From contig NZ_CP054038.1 of assembly GCF_013282805.1 (NCBI RefSeq), forward strand, positions 2,046,001-2,110,000: a stretch of 64,000 bases of DNA. Reading direction: 5' to 3'. The notes under the pieces are model-generated. The model saw only the letters and a program-made list of their open reading frames with translations, had not been told where the DNA came from and searched no databases. The translations under genes and the position numbers were made by a program. This DNA is from Microbacterium hominis (GTDB lineage: Bacteria; Actinomycetota; Actinomycetes; Actinomycetales; Microbacteriaceae). This document shows positions 34,981 through 43,419 of this stretch, one piece after another (positions within the stretch are counted from its first letter, which is position 1; each line of letters opens with the position of its first letter).

Positions 34981-37479
34981 TCACACCGACGAGTACGCGA
35001 CGATGCCGCGCCGCACCGCCTCGAGCGCCCTGCGGGCGGTCGAGGCGAGGTCGGGTTCGGCGACGATCGAGAGCTGGTCGAGCAGATCGATCGTCTGCTT
35101 GGCCCAGCGCACGAAGTCGCCGGCGGCCATGTCGGCATCGTCGAGCACCCGCTCCAGCGGCAGTCCGCGGGCCCAGCCGTACATGGCCTGGGCGAGCCCC
35201 GCCGCCACGGGCTCGGAGCCGGGCAGTCGGCTGTCGCGCTCGAGGTCGTCCAGTCGCTGCCACAGCTCCTGCGTCGACGCCAGCGCCCGACGGAACGCCC
35301 CGCGCGGCAGCGCGTGATCGCCGGGTGCGCCGTCGTCGCGCCGCGGCTCGTAGACCAGGCAGCACGCGAGAGCCGCGAGGGACGCGGCATCCACGTCGTT
35401 CCACAGTCCGAGGCGGAGGCACTCGGCGACGAGGAGATCGCGCTCGCCGTAGATGCGGCGCATGGTGCGGCCGGCGTCGGTGAGCTCTGCGCGCTCGCCG
35501 TCGAGCCGCACGTAGCCGAGCGCCGCGAGCACATCGATCACGCGGTCGAACACGCGCGCGACGGTGCCGGTGCGGGTCTCGATCTGGCGGCGCGTGCGGT
35601 CGATCTCGCGCTTGAGCTTCCAGTACCGCTCGGCCCAGCGGGCGTGGTGCTCCCGTTCGGGGCACTGGTGGCACGGGTGTCGCTGCATGCGCCGGCGCAG
35701 ACCGCCGATCTCCCGCAGACGCTTGTCGCGCGTGGACCGAGATGCGGTGGCATCCTTGCGGTTGAGCTTCTCCAGGTCGCTGAGCTCTCGCCGGATCGAG
35801 GAGTACTCCGCGAAGTCGCCGCGATCGCACGTCATCGACTTCTCGTACCCGGCGAGCGACTCCTCCTGCTCCTTGACGCGGCGGGCGAGGCCGACCACCG
35901 CCCGGTCGGCCTGGAACTGGGCGAACGACGACTCCAGGATCTCGCGGGCCTGGGCGCGGCCGAACTGATCGATGAGGTTCACCGCCATGTTGTACGTGGG
36001 CCGGAAGCTCGAGTTGAGTGGATAGGTGCGTCGCGAGGCGAGCGCGGCGACCGCCTGCGGATCGACGCCTTCCGTCCACTGGATGACGGCGTGACCTTCG
36101 ACGTCGATGCCGCGCCGCCCCGCCCTCCCGGTCAGCTGCGTGTACTCGCCCGATGTGATCGCGACCCGCGCCTCGCCGTTGAACTTCTCGAGCTTCTCCA
36201 GCACCACGGTGCGCGCGGGCATGTTGATGCCCAGGGCCAGCGTCTCGGTGGCGAACACGACCTTCACCAGCTTGCGCTGGAACAGCTCCTCGACCACCTC
36301 CTTGAAGGCGGGGAGGAGGCCGGCGTGGTGCGCGGCGACGCCGCGCTCCAGGTTGTCGAGCCACTCGTCGTAGCCGAGCACGGCGCGATCCTCGTCGAGG
36401 ATGGTGCGCGTGCGATCCTCCACGATCGAACGGATCGTGACGCGCTCCTCGTGACTGGTGAGCCGGACTCCGCCCCGGCGCACCTGCTGCACCGCGGCGT
36501 CGCAGCCCACGCGGCTGAAGATGAAGAAGATCACCGGCAGGAGGTTGGCGCGCGCGAGCAGCTGCACGACATCGGGGCGGTCGAGGCGCTCGATGCGGCG
36601 CACGTTCGCCGACCGCACCGGCCGCTTGCCGCCCCGGTGCGGCCGGCGCGCCGAGGAACCGTATCCGTCCCGGTCCCGCGCGCTGCGCATCTGCTGCGCC
36701 TGGCGATTGCCCTGGTACGTCGGTCCCTTGAACGACCGGATGCGCATCAGCTCTTGATTGACCTGTGCCGTGGCCACTCCGGCGCGATCGTCGAACAGGG
36801 GCAGCAGATCACCGCGGACGAGCACATGCTGCTCCAGCGGGACCGGTCGCGTCTCCGAGACGATCACCTCGGTGTCTCCACGAACGGTGTCCAGCCAGTC
36901 GCCGAACTCCTCCGCGTTCGACACGGTGGCCGACAGCGACACGAGCTTGACGCTCGCCGGCAGGTGGATGATGACCTCTTCCCAGACCGCGCCGCGGAAG
37001 CGGTCGGCGAGATAGTGCACCTCGTCCATCACCACGTACCGCAGCCCCCGCAGGGCGGGCGAGTCCGCGTACAGCATGTTCCGCAGCACTTCCGTGGTCA
37101 TCACCACGACGCGCGCGCTGCCGTTGATGTTGGTGTCGCCGGTGAGCAGCCCGACCTCGTCGGCGCCGTAGACCTCCTGGAGCTCTCGGAATTTCTGGTT
37201 GGACAGGGCCTTCATCGGCGTCGTGTAGAAGGCCTTGTCACCGGGCTCGCGCATCGCCAGATGCACCGCGAACTCGCCGACGATCGTCTTACCCGCGCCT
37301 GTGGGCGCGGCCACAAGCACGCTCCGCCCGTCTTCGAGGGCGCGGCATCCCTCGAGCTGGAACGGGTCGAGGATGAATCGCTGGCCCGCCGCGAAATCCG
37401 CGGTGATCGGATGGCTCCGATCCTGGCGCGCGCTCTCGCTCGCGCGCGCATAGCGCTCGGCCGGATCGGCCGCCGTCAC
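34981..37479 (-). CDS. helY: Ski2-like DEAD/DEAH-box helicase (HelY)
   Basis: An ATP-dependent superfamily 2 RNA/DNA helicase of 832 residues. Motif I is APTGAGKT (residues 58-65), motif II VVMDEVHYL (DEVH), motif III SLSATVSN and motif VI QLTGRAGRRG. A basic insert (about 250-290) lies between the RecA domains, and a Cys/His element PCHQCPEREHHARWAERY (near 600), typical of actinobacterial HelY, precedes the C-terminal helical domain. The GTG at 37479 overlaps the tatC stop by four bases. The order pafB-pafC-tatA-tatC-helY is the same as in Mycobacterium. Confidence 0.93.
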   Translation of the reverse strand: MTAADPAERYARASESARQDRSHPITADFAAGQRFILDPFQLEGCRALEDGRSVLVAAPTGAGKTIVGEFAVHLAMREPGDKAFYTTPMKALSNQKFRELQEVYGADEVGLLTGDTNINGSARVVVMTTEVLRNMLYADSPALRGLRYVVMDEVHYLADRFRGAVWEEVIIHLPASVKLVSLSATVSNAEEFGDWLDTVRGDTEVIVSETRPVPLEQHVLVRGDLLPLFDDRAGVATAQVNQELMRIRSFKGPTYQGNRQAQQMRSARDRDGYGSSARRPHRGGKRPVRSANVRRIERLDRPDVVQLLARANLLPVIFFIFSRVGCDAAVQQVRRGGVRLTSHEERVTIRSIVEDRTRTILDEDRAVLGYDEWLDNLERGVAAHHAGLLPAFKEVVEELFQRKLVKVVFATETLALGINMPARTVVLEKLEKFNGEARVAITSGEYTQLTGRAGRRGIDVEGHAVIQWTEGVDPQAVAALASRRTYPLNSSFRPTYNMAVNLIDQFGRAQAREILESSFAQFQADRAVVGLARRVKEQEESLAGYEKSMTCDRGDFAEYSSIRRELSDLEKLNRKDATASRSTRDKRLREIGGLRRRMQRHPCHQCPEREHHARWAERYWKLKREIDRTRRQIETRTGTVARVFDRVIDVLAALGYVRLDGERAELTDAGRTMRRIYGERDLLVAECLRLGLWNDVDAASLAALACCLVYEPRRDDGAPGDHALPRGAFRRALASTQELWQRLDDLERDSRLPGSEPVAAGLAQAMYGWARGLPLERVLDDADMAAGDFVRWAKQTIDLLDQLSIVAEPDLASTARRALEAVRRGIVAYSSV

Positions 37480-38297
37480 TCGCCGGCCTCGGGCGGCAGG
37501 AACGCCGCCTCGCGCTTGGCCCGACGCCGATCGAACAGGAGGGAGATGCCGGCCGCCGCGAAGAAGAGCAGCATCATGATGCCGGCCAGCAGGAATGTCG
37601 TCGCCACATCTGCCGGCGGTGTGGCCAGCGCGGCGAACACGACCGAGACGATCACCGCGATGCGCCATCCGTGCAGGATCGCCTTGCCGGAGACGATCCC
37701 CGCGAGGTTCAGCGCGACGAGGAAGACCGGCAGCACGTACGCGACGCCCACGAACAGCAGCAGCTTGAACACGAAGTCGTAGTAGTACGACGCGTCGTAG
37801 AACGCGGCCGCACCATCGGGCACGAACTGCGCCATGAGGCTGACGATGTTCGGCATCACGTACAGTCCGGTCGCCGCGCCCAGGAAGAACAGGGGCACGG
37901 CGGCGCCGAGGAACCCGACCGTGTAGCGGATCTCCTTGCGGGTGAGTCCGGGCATGACGAACGCCCACACCTGCCACAGCCAGATCGGCGCCGACAGCAG
38001 GAGACCGATCGCGATGGACATCCGCAGCCGCAGGTCGAAGCCCGAGGTGACGGTGCTGAACATGAGCTCCACCTTCGCGCCCTCGCCGCGGTCGTCCGCG
38101 ACCATGCGGATGGGCTCCGTGATCAGCGTCAGCACCGGATCGGTGATGATGAACGCCACCACCATGCCCACGACCAGCGCGATGGCGCCGATCATGAGGC
38201 GCTTGCGCAGCTCGACGAGGTGTCCGCCCAGCGACATGCGCTTGTCACGCCGCGGCGAGTCGGCATCCTCCACGCGCGGCGGTCCCGCCGTCACCAC
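37476..38297 (-). CDS. tatC: Twin-arginine translocase subunit TatC
   Basis: Receptor subunit of the Tat translocase, which recognises twin-arginine signal peptides of folded exported proteins. The product has 273 residues and six helices; the N-terminal MSLGGHLVELRKRL carries the conserved Glu-Leu-Arg motif and the LTRKEIRY loop lies near residue 130. The start is one of two adjacent GTG codons (38297 or 38294), three bases after tatA. No TatB-like gene is adjacent, as is usual for the minimal actinobacterial arrangement. Confidence 0.95.
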   Translation of the reverse strand: MVTAGPPRVEDADSPRRDKRMSLGGHLVELRKRLMIGAIALVVGMVVAFIITDPVLTLITEPIRMVADDRGEGAKVELMFSTVTSGFDLRLRMSIAIGLLLSAPIWLWQVWAFVMPGLTRKEIRYTVGFLGAAVPLFFLGAATGLYVMPNIVSLMAQFVPDGAAAFYDASYYYDFVFKLLLFVGVAYVLPVFLVALNLAGIVSGKAILHGWRIAVIVSVVFAALATPPADVATTFLLAGIMMLLFFAAAGISLLFDRRRAKREAAFLPPEAGE

Positions 38298-38299
38298 CC

Positions 38300-38554
38300 T
38301 CAGCTGCTTGCGCTGGGAGTGCTGCCCGCGTCGGGGCGAGCCTTCTCCGAAGCCTCGGACGTCGTCGGTGCCGGCTTCGCCGTCTCGGTGTCGCCCGTGC
38401 GGGCGGCGTCCTCGTCTTTCATCGCCTTCATCTCACCCTTGAAGACGCGTGCGGACTGTCCCATGCTCTTGGCCAGAGCGGGCAGCTTCGCCGCACCGAA
38501 CAGGAGCAGGATGACGGCCAGGATCAGCAGCCACTGCCAGCCTTGAATGCCCAT
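38300..38554 (-). CDS. tatA: Twin-arginine translocase subunit TatA
   Basis: Pore-forming subunit of the Tat translocase, 84 residues: a short N-terminus, one transmembrane helix (WQWLLILAVILLLFGAAKLP), the amphipathic helix starting after the conserved FG hinge, and a charged tail rich in Asp, Glu and Thr. The ATG at 38554 has GAAAGGAC upstream. It is the first of the tatA-tatC-helY group and lies 83 bases after pafC. Confidence 0.95.
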   Translation of the reverse strand: MGIQGWQWLLILAVILLLFGAAKLPALAKSMGQSARVFKGEMKAMKDEDAARTGDTETAKPAPTTSEASEKARPDAGSTPSASS

Positions 38555-38637
38555 GGGAAAGTCCTTTCGAGGGGTTCGCCTTAGTGTAACCCCGGCCGAG
38601 GCGCGAGAGTCGTCACCCGGCGCCCGGCCGGTGAACG

Positions 38638-39597
38638 TCAGCGGTACTGCTCGAGTGCGGCTCGTGCCCATTCGGCCGCAGCCTGTCGCGCCGAGGCGGG
38701 CTCGAGGATCTCCACCAGTCCGCCGCGGCGCGCCGCGAGGCGGCGCAGCGCCGTCTCATCCGGCATCCGCATCGTCGCGACCGCGAACGCGCCGTCTTCC
38801 TCGATCGTCGCGCCGTCGAGGAACTCGCCCAGCAGCGGCGCGACATCCCTGGGGAAGCGGATGCGGGCGACCGCTCCGCGATCGCGATCGGCGAACCACG
38901 CCGGGACCTGCTCCTGGGCGTGGGTGATCGGGATGTCGGTGAGGGCGATGTCGCTGACACGGTCGAGATGGAACGTGCGCATCGCCTGGCGCAGGTGGCA
39001 CCAGCCCTGCAGGTACCACTGGCCGCTGGCCACGTTGACCTTCACCGGATCGACGGTGCGCGTGGTGGGCGCCGCGTCGGGCGCCTTGTACGTGAACGAC
39101 ACGGCGACGCCGCTCGCGAGCGCCTCGGCGACCGTGATCCGCACATGGTCGACCGGTCCTGGGGCGACGATCACCTCCGCCGGCGTGCCCGACCCGCCGC
39201 GCGACAGCTTGGCCAGCAGCCCCTCGTAAAGGGCGGAGTCGCCGACCCCGGGGATGCTCCGCGCCAGCTGAAGGCCCGCCAGCAGCGCCGCGACCTCCCG
39301 CGCCGTGAGCCGCGGGACGCGCTCCAGGCCCACCGTGTTGGTGATGACGATGAGATCCTGCGTGTCGAGGAGGTCCCAGTCGATATCGAACAGGTCATTG
39401 GGCATCTGGTAGAAGCCGGCCTCGCCCGGGCGCCCGAGGATCGTGATCTTCTCGACCATCCCCCGCATCTGCTCCGGCTCCACCGCGAAGGCGTCGGCGG
39501 CTTCCGCGAGGGAGACCTCGCCCTTGCCGATGAGATACGGCACGAGCTGAAGGTAGAGGGCGGCACGGTCGACGGCCATCGACGGCATGGGACTCAT
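38638..39597 (-). CDS. pafC: WYL-domain regulator PafC
   Basis: With PafB forms the activator of the LexA/RecA-independent DNA damage response of actinobacteria. The protein has 319 residues: an N-terminal helix-turn-helix segment (about 12-60: YLIGKGEVSLAEAADAFAVE), a WYL domain (about 150-225, with QWYLQGWCHLRQAMRTFHLDRV) and a C-terminal WCX extension. Its ATG overlaps the pafB stop by four bases. It stands directly before tatA, as in Mycobacterium. Confidence 0.93.
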   Translation of the reverse strand: MSPMPSMAVDRAALYLQLVPYLIGKGEVSLAEAADAFAVEPEQMRGMVEKITILGRPGEAGFYQMPNDLFDIDWDLLDTQDLIVITNTVGLERVPRLTAREVAALLAGLQLARSIPGVGDSALYEGLLAKLSRGGSGTPAEVIVAPGPVDHVRITVAEALASGVAVSFTYKAPDAAPTTRTVDPVKVNVASGQWYLQGWCHLRQAMRTFHLDRVSDIALTDIPITHAQEQVPAWFADRDRGAVARIRFPRDVAPLLGEFLDGATIEEDGAFAVATMRMPDETALRRLAARRGGLVEILEPASARQAAAEWARAALEQYR

Positions 39598-40600
39598 GCG
39601 GCATCCCCCTCCGTGCGGGCGTTCGCCGCCGCCGCCGCTTCCAGCCGCGTCACGACGAGGTCGCGCAGCGTCGCGGGCTCGACGACCCGCACCTCGGGTC
39701 CGTACGAGGCGAGCTCGTCGGCGAAGATGTGCGCGTCGACGTAGGGCACGCGGATGCCCTGGTCCGCCGGAGCGGACCGCCGCCCCAGACGCAGCGCCGC
39801 CTCGGTGCCCGGATCGACCTCCAGCAGCGCGGACTGGCGCTGTGCCAGCTGCGCGAGCCCACGCAGCGCCCGCGCGCCCGCGCCCTCCACGAGTGCCGCG
39901 TCGAACGCGGTGCGGGTCGTGCGCACCGGGCCGACGATGCGCGAGAGCAGGAACGTGCGGTCGGCCTCCATGTCGATGTCATAGCCGTACACGTGCCAGC
40001 GCCCCTCGTATTCGAGCAGCGCGAGGGGCTTCAGATGGCGCGTGCGCGGCGCGGTGCCTCCGGGCATGAGGTAGGGGAAGACCACCACCTGCAGCCGCTC
40101 GATCGCCCGGTTGAGAGGGTCGAACGCCGCTTCGTTCACGGCGATGCGCGGGGCGAAGCCCTGGATCGGCTGGTCCACGGCGATCCCCAGCGCGCGGATC
40201 TTGCGCACGCCGCTGCGGGCGTCCTCCGACATCGAGCTCTCGCTCCAGACACCGCCTGCCAGGGTGAGCAGCGCCAGCTCGGCGGGAGTGAAGGAGATGT
40301 CGACGGGGAGCTCGTACTCGGCCGTGGGCACCCGGTAGCGCGCCTCGCGGAGGTCGTCGGGGTCGGCGGAGTCGCCGATGGTCTCGATCGGAACGCCCAG
40401 CCGGCGGAGATTCTCCTTGTCGCGCTCGAACATCTTCTCGAGCGCGTCCTTGCCCACTCCCGCGCCCGCCTGTTCGCGGTAGCCGGCGACCGACGCCAGG
40501 ATCGTCTCCTTGGTCAGGCCCTGGTCGGTCGCCGTCAGGGCGACGACGAGGTTGACGAGCCGCTCCTCGGGGGACTCTTCGCGGGGGCTTTGGCGGGCAC
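39594..40600 (-). CDS. pafB: WYL-domain regulator PafB with apparent 5' frameshift
   Basis: Partner of PafC in the mycobacterial-type DNA damage response: WYL domain (GRWHVYGYDIDMEADRTFLLSRI) and C-terminal WCX region are intact. The body frame has family-like sequence (RLVNLVVALTATDQGLT...) upstream of its first in-frame GTG at 40457, but no start codon before a stop at about 40611. The promoter-proximal GTG at 40600, six bases after a TAGGAT box, begins VPAKAPAKSP in another frame. Restoring one C in the five-C tract at 40569-40573 joins the two into a normal N-terminus. Either a real or sequencing-error deletion, or a frameshift event during expression. Confidence 0.85.
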
Positions 40601-40606
40601 TCCCTC

Positions 40607-40612
40607 ATCCTA
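40607..40612 (-). promoter_or_regulatory. Leaderless -10 box (TAGGAT) for pafB
   Basis: TAGGAT on the minus strand, six bases, then GTG 40600. It marks the expected pafB start, which is out of frame with the gene body. Confidence 0.5.
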
Positions 40613-40648
40613 GGACGGGGTCGCGGCCACGCCGGCGACCGGAGCGGA

Positions 40649-41611
40649 TCAGGCGGCGGGCTCGTCGATGCCGAGGATGTCGATGACGAAGACGAGCGTC
40701 GATCCGGCCGGGATCGACCCCTGCTCCTGGTCGCCGTAGCCGAGCTCCGGCGGGACGACGACCATCACCTGGGAGCCGACGGTCTGACCCTCCAGCGCGG
40801 CGGCGAAGCCCGGCACGACGCCGTCGAGCTCGAAGCTGGCCGGCTCGCCGTCCCACGAGGTGTCGAACACCGCGCGGTCGGCCCAGGTCACGCCCGTGTA
40901 GTGGGCGCGCACCGGCGCACTGCCGTCGACGACGTCGCCGTCGCCCTTCTTGAGCGTCTGGATCACGAGCTCGTCCGGGGCATCCGCCTCGGGCATGATC
41001 ACGCCCGGTCGGCCGTCGGGTGCGCGCACGACGGCGGGAAGGCCCAGGCCGCTGTTGAACTGAAGTGCGCCGTCCGCCTTCGGAAGGTAGAGCTTGCGGA
41101 TGTCGACGACCGCGATCGCCGCGTCGTCCTCGGCAAGCCCCAGGCTCGCGGCGGTCTCGGCCTCGACATCGCCCGGCGCGAGCGCGATCGCCACGCGCGA
41201 CCCCTCGGTGGCGCAATCGAGCGCCGTCTCGAAGCCCGGGAACGACTGCAGCCACTGCGACATCGACAGCACTCGCGTGAGGTCTCCGTCGTACGGGGTG
41301 GAGACGATCGTCTCGCCCGTCGAGCCGTTCACCAGGGTGACATCGATCACCCCGAGCTGGTCGTCGGAGGTGAGCGCGACCCCCTCGCCGGTCTCGACGT
41401 CCTCATACGCGGTCGCCTCGAAGCGCAGCGGCGTATAGGTGTCGACGCGGGCGGCCGCATCGGTGGAGCCCGACACGGAGATGAGCTCCATCGTCTCCGC
41501 GCCGGATACGGCAGGGCGTTCGCAGCCCGCCCCGGTGCCCGGAAGGGAGCACCCGGTCAGGCCGACGACGGCGAGGGCGATGATCGCGGAGGCAGCGGGG
41601 ATCTTGCGCAC
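40649..41611 (-). CDS. FKBP-type peptidyl-prolyl isomerase lipoprotein
   Basis: An exported prolyl isomerase of 320 residues. The N-terminus MRKIPAASAIIALAVVGLTGC is a lipoprotein signal peptide with lipobox LTGC, so the mature protein is membrane-anchored outside. Two FKBP-like repeats can be seen; only the C-terminal one (about 225-316: VRAHYTGVTWADRAVFDTSW, VPGFAAALEGQTVGSQVMVVVPPELGYGD) looks catalytically complete. GTG 41611 follows a TAGACT box by six bases. An FKBP gene precedes pafB in other actinobacteria, so the position is ancestral. Confidence 0.92.
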   Translation of the reverse strand: MRKIPAASAIIALAVVGLTGCSLPGTGAGCERPAVSGAETMELISVSGSTDAAARVDTYTPLRFEATAYEDVETGEGVALTSDDQLGVIDVTLVNGSTGETIVSTPYDGDLTRVLSMSQWLQSFPGFETALDCATEGSRVAIALAPGDVEAETAASLGLAEDDAAIAVVDIRKLYLPKADGALQFNSGLGLPAVVRAPDGRPGVIMPEADAPDELVIQTLKKGDGDVVDGSAPVRAHYTGVTWADRAVFDTSWDGEPASFELDGVVPGFAAALEGQTVGSQVMVVVPPELGYGDQEQGSIPAGSTLVFVIDILGIDEPAA

Positions 41612-41617
41612 CGGAAC

Positions 41618-41623
41618 AGTCTA
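41618..41623 (-). promoter_or_regulatory. Leaderless -10 box (TAGACT) for the FKBP gene
   Basis: TAGACT on the minus strand, six bases, then GTG 41611. Confidence 0.5.
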
Positions 41624-41636
41624 GATGCGCCGCACC

Positions 41637-42623
41637 TCAGTCCTGCGACGCAGCCTGCCGAGCGCCGTCGGCAGCCTTCTGCGCCTCGCGCACGCGCTTG
41701 CGGAGGTTCTTGTCGGTGATCTGGCGATCTCCGACGGCGCCGGGCGTCCACAGCTCGACATCCTCGTCGCCGTAGCTCGACTTGGACGCGCGTCGCTTGA
41801 CCTCCGGCGGCACCGCGCCGGGGGCGAGCCGCCGCGCCCACACGAGGAATCCGGTGTGGGCGACCATGCGATGGTCGGGACGCACGGCGAGCCCCTCGAC
41901 GTGCCAGCCGCGCACCATCGTCTCGTTGGCGTCGGGCTCGGTGAACAGCCCCGTGCCGCGGATGTACTCGGCGACCCGGCTGAGCTGCGTCGCCGTGGCC
42001 ACGTAGCAGACCACCACGCCACCCGGAGTGAGGGCGTCGGCGACCACGTCGATGCACGCCCACGGCGCGAGCATGTCCAGCACGACGCGGTCGACGGATG
42101 CCGGTTCCACCGCGCCCGGGAGGGACTCGACCAGGTCTCCCACCACGACATCCCAGTTGCCGGGCTCGGCGCCTGTGAAGGTCTCGACGTTCGCGCGCGC
42201 GACCTCGGCGAACTCGGGCCGGCGCTCGAACGAGACCAGACGACCCTCGGCGCCGATCGCCCGCAGGATCCACAGCGACAGCGCGCCGGAGCCGACGCCG
42301 GCCTCGACCACCGTCGCGCCGGGGAAGATGTCCGCCTCCGCGAGGATCTGCGCGGCATCCTTCGGATAGACGATCGCCGCGCCGCGGGGCATCGACATGA
42401 CGAAGTCGCGCAGGAGCGGCCGCAGCGCCAGGTACTCGTGCCCGCCGCTGTTGGCGACGACCGAGCCGTCCGGTTGGCCGATGAGGTCGGCGTGGCGCAG
42501 CACGCCGTGGTGGGTGTGCAGCTCGCCGTCGGCGCGGAGGGTCACGGTGTGCAGGCGCCCCTTGGGGCCGGTCAGCTGCACGCGATCTCCGACGCGGAAG
42601 GGGCCGCTCGGGCGCTGGGTCAT
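41637..42623 (-). CDS. trmI: tRNA (adenine-N1)-methyltransferase TrmI
   Basis: Methylates N1 of adenine 58 in the T-loop of tRNAs using S-adenosylmethionine. The protein has 328 residues: a small N-terminal beta domain (FRVGDRVQLTGPKGRLHTVTL), then the Rossmann methyltransferase with motif I VVEAGVGSGALSLWILR (near 107), GDLVESLPG and VVLDMLAPW. The C-terminal 60 residues are charged. ATG 42623 overlaps the stop of the HAD gene by four bases. The mycobacterial homologue Rv2118c lies just upstream of mpa in the proteasome gene region. Confidence 0.93.
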   Translation of the reverse strand: MTQRPSGPFRVGDRVQLTGPKGRLHTVTLRADGELHTHHGVLRHADLIGQPDGSVVANSGGHEYLALRPLLRDFVMSMPRGAAIVYPKDAAQILAEADIFPGATVVEAGVGSGALSLWILRAIGAEGRLVSFERRPEFAEVARANVETFTGAEPGNWDVVVGDLVESLPGAVEPASVDRVVLDMLAPWACIDVVADALTPGGVVVCYVATATQLSRVAEYIRGTGLFTEPDANETMVRGWHVEGLAVRPDHRMVAHTGFLVWARRLAPGAVPPEVKRRASKSSYGDEDVELWTPGAVGDRQITDKNLRKRVREAQKAADGARQAASQD

Positions 42624-43303
42624 CGGTCGTGCTCCTCGGTGCGGTGGGCGGCGTGGAAGGCCGCGATGTCGTGGGCCTGGCGCCCCTCCAGGGTCGGCCA
42701 GACGGCGTGCGCCCCGGCGCCCGCGACCGAGACCATGAGCGGCACGCCGATCACCGATGCGCCGGATGCCACGGCCGAGCGCAGCCCGTTGGGCGAGTCT
42801 TCGATCGCCACCACCTGGTCGGGGGTGACCCCGAGCGCCTCGCAGGCCTGCAGGTACGGGTCGGGGAAGGGCTTGGGTCGCGTCGCGTCGTCTCCGGCGA
42901 TCACGACGTCGAAGGCCTCGAAGTCGATCAGGTCGACCACCGTCTGCGCCATGCGCCGCATCGACATGGTGACAAGGCCGGTCTTGATTCCCGCGGCCCG
43001 CAGGCTCCGCAGCAGCTCCTGAGCACCGGGGCGGAACGGCACGCCCTTGTCGGCGAGCTGTCCCATCACGTCGTCGGTGAGGTGATCGATGATCTCGCGC
43101 ACGCCCATGCGCACGCCTGCCTCCTGGAAGATCCGCGCGGAATCCTCGAGTCCGAGTCCGACCAGGCCCAGGGCCTGCTCGTGCGACCAGGTTCCGCCGA
43201 AGCTCTCCACGAGCGGGGTCTCGGCGGCCATCCAGTACGGTTCGGTGTCGACGAGCGTGCCGTCCATGTCCCACAGGACGGCGGCGAGAGCGGGCGCATT
43301 CAC
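42620..43303 (-). CDS. HAD-IA family phosphatase
   Basis: A beta-phosphoglucomutase-like haloacid dehalogenase hydrolase of 227 residues. Motif I is VLWDMDGTLVDTEPYW (nucleophile Asp and acid/base Asp), motif II TGLVTMSMRRM, motif III lysine in KPFPDPYL, motif IV VAIEDSPNGL. A helical cap lies between motifs I and II. The substrate is unknown; phosphosugars are likely. GTG 43303 follows a TAGGAT box by six bases, and the gene is coupled to trmI. Confidence 0.92.
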   Translation of the reverse strand: MNAPALAAVLWDMDGTLVDTEPYWMAAETPLVESFGGTWSHEQALGLVGLGLEDSARIFQEAGVRMGVREIIDHLTDDVMGQLADKGVPFRPGAQELLRSLRAAGIKTGLVTMSMRRMAQTVVDLIDFEAFDVVIAGDDATRPKPFPDPYLQACEALGVTPDQVVAIEDSPNGLRSAVASGASVIGVPLMVSVAGAGAHAVWPTLEGRQAHDIAAFHAAHRTEEHDR

Positions 43304-43309
43304 CTGTCG

Positions 43310-43315
43310 ATCCTA
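43310..43315 (-). promoter_or_regulatory. Leaderless -10 box (TAGGAT) for the HAD-trmI operon
   Basis: TAGGAT on the minus strand, six bases, then GTG 43303. Confidence 0.5.
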
Positions 43316-43419
43316 CCGAGGAGCGTCCCCGAGCACCGGACTCGCCGTCATCGCGGCCCGGCGCGGGCGGGGGGAGCCTATTCTTGAGGGAACCCCGAGC
43401 GGGGCGCGGAGGAGGTCGC

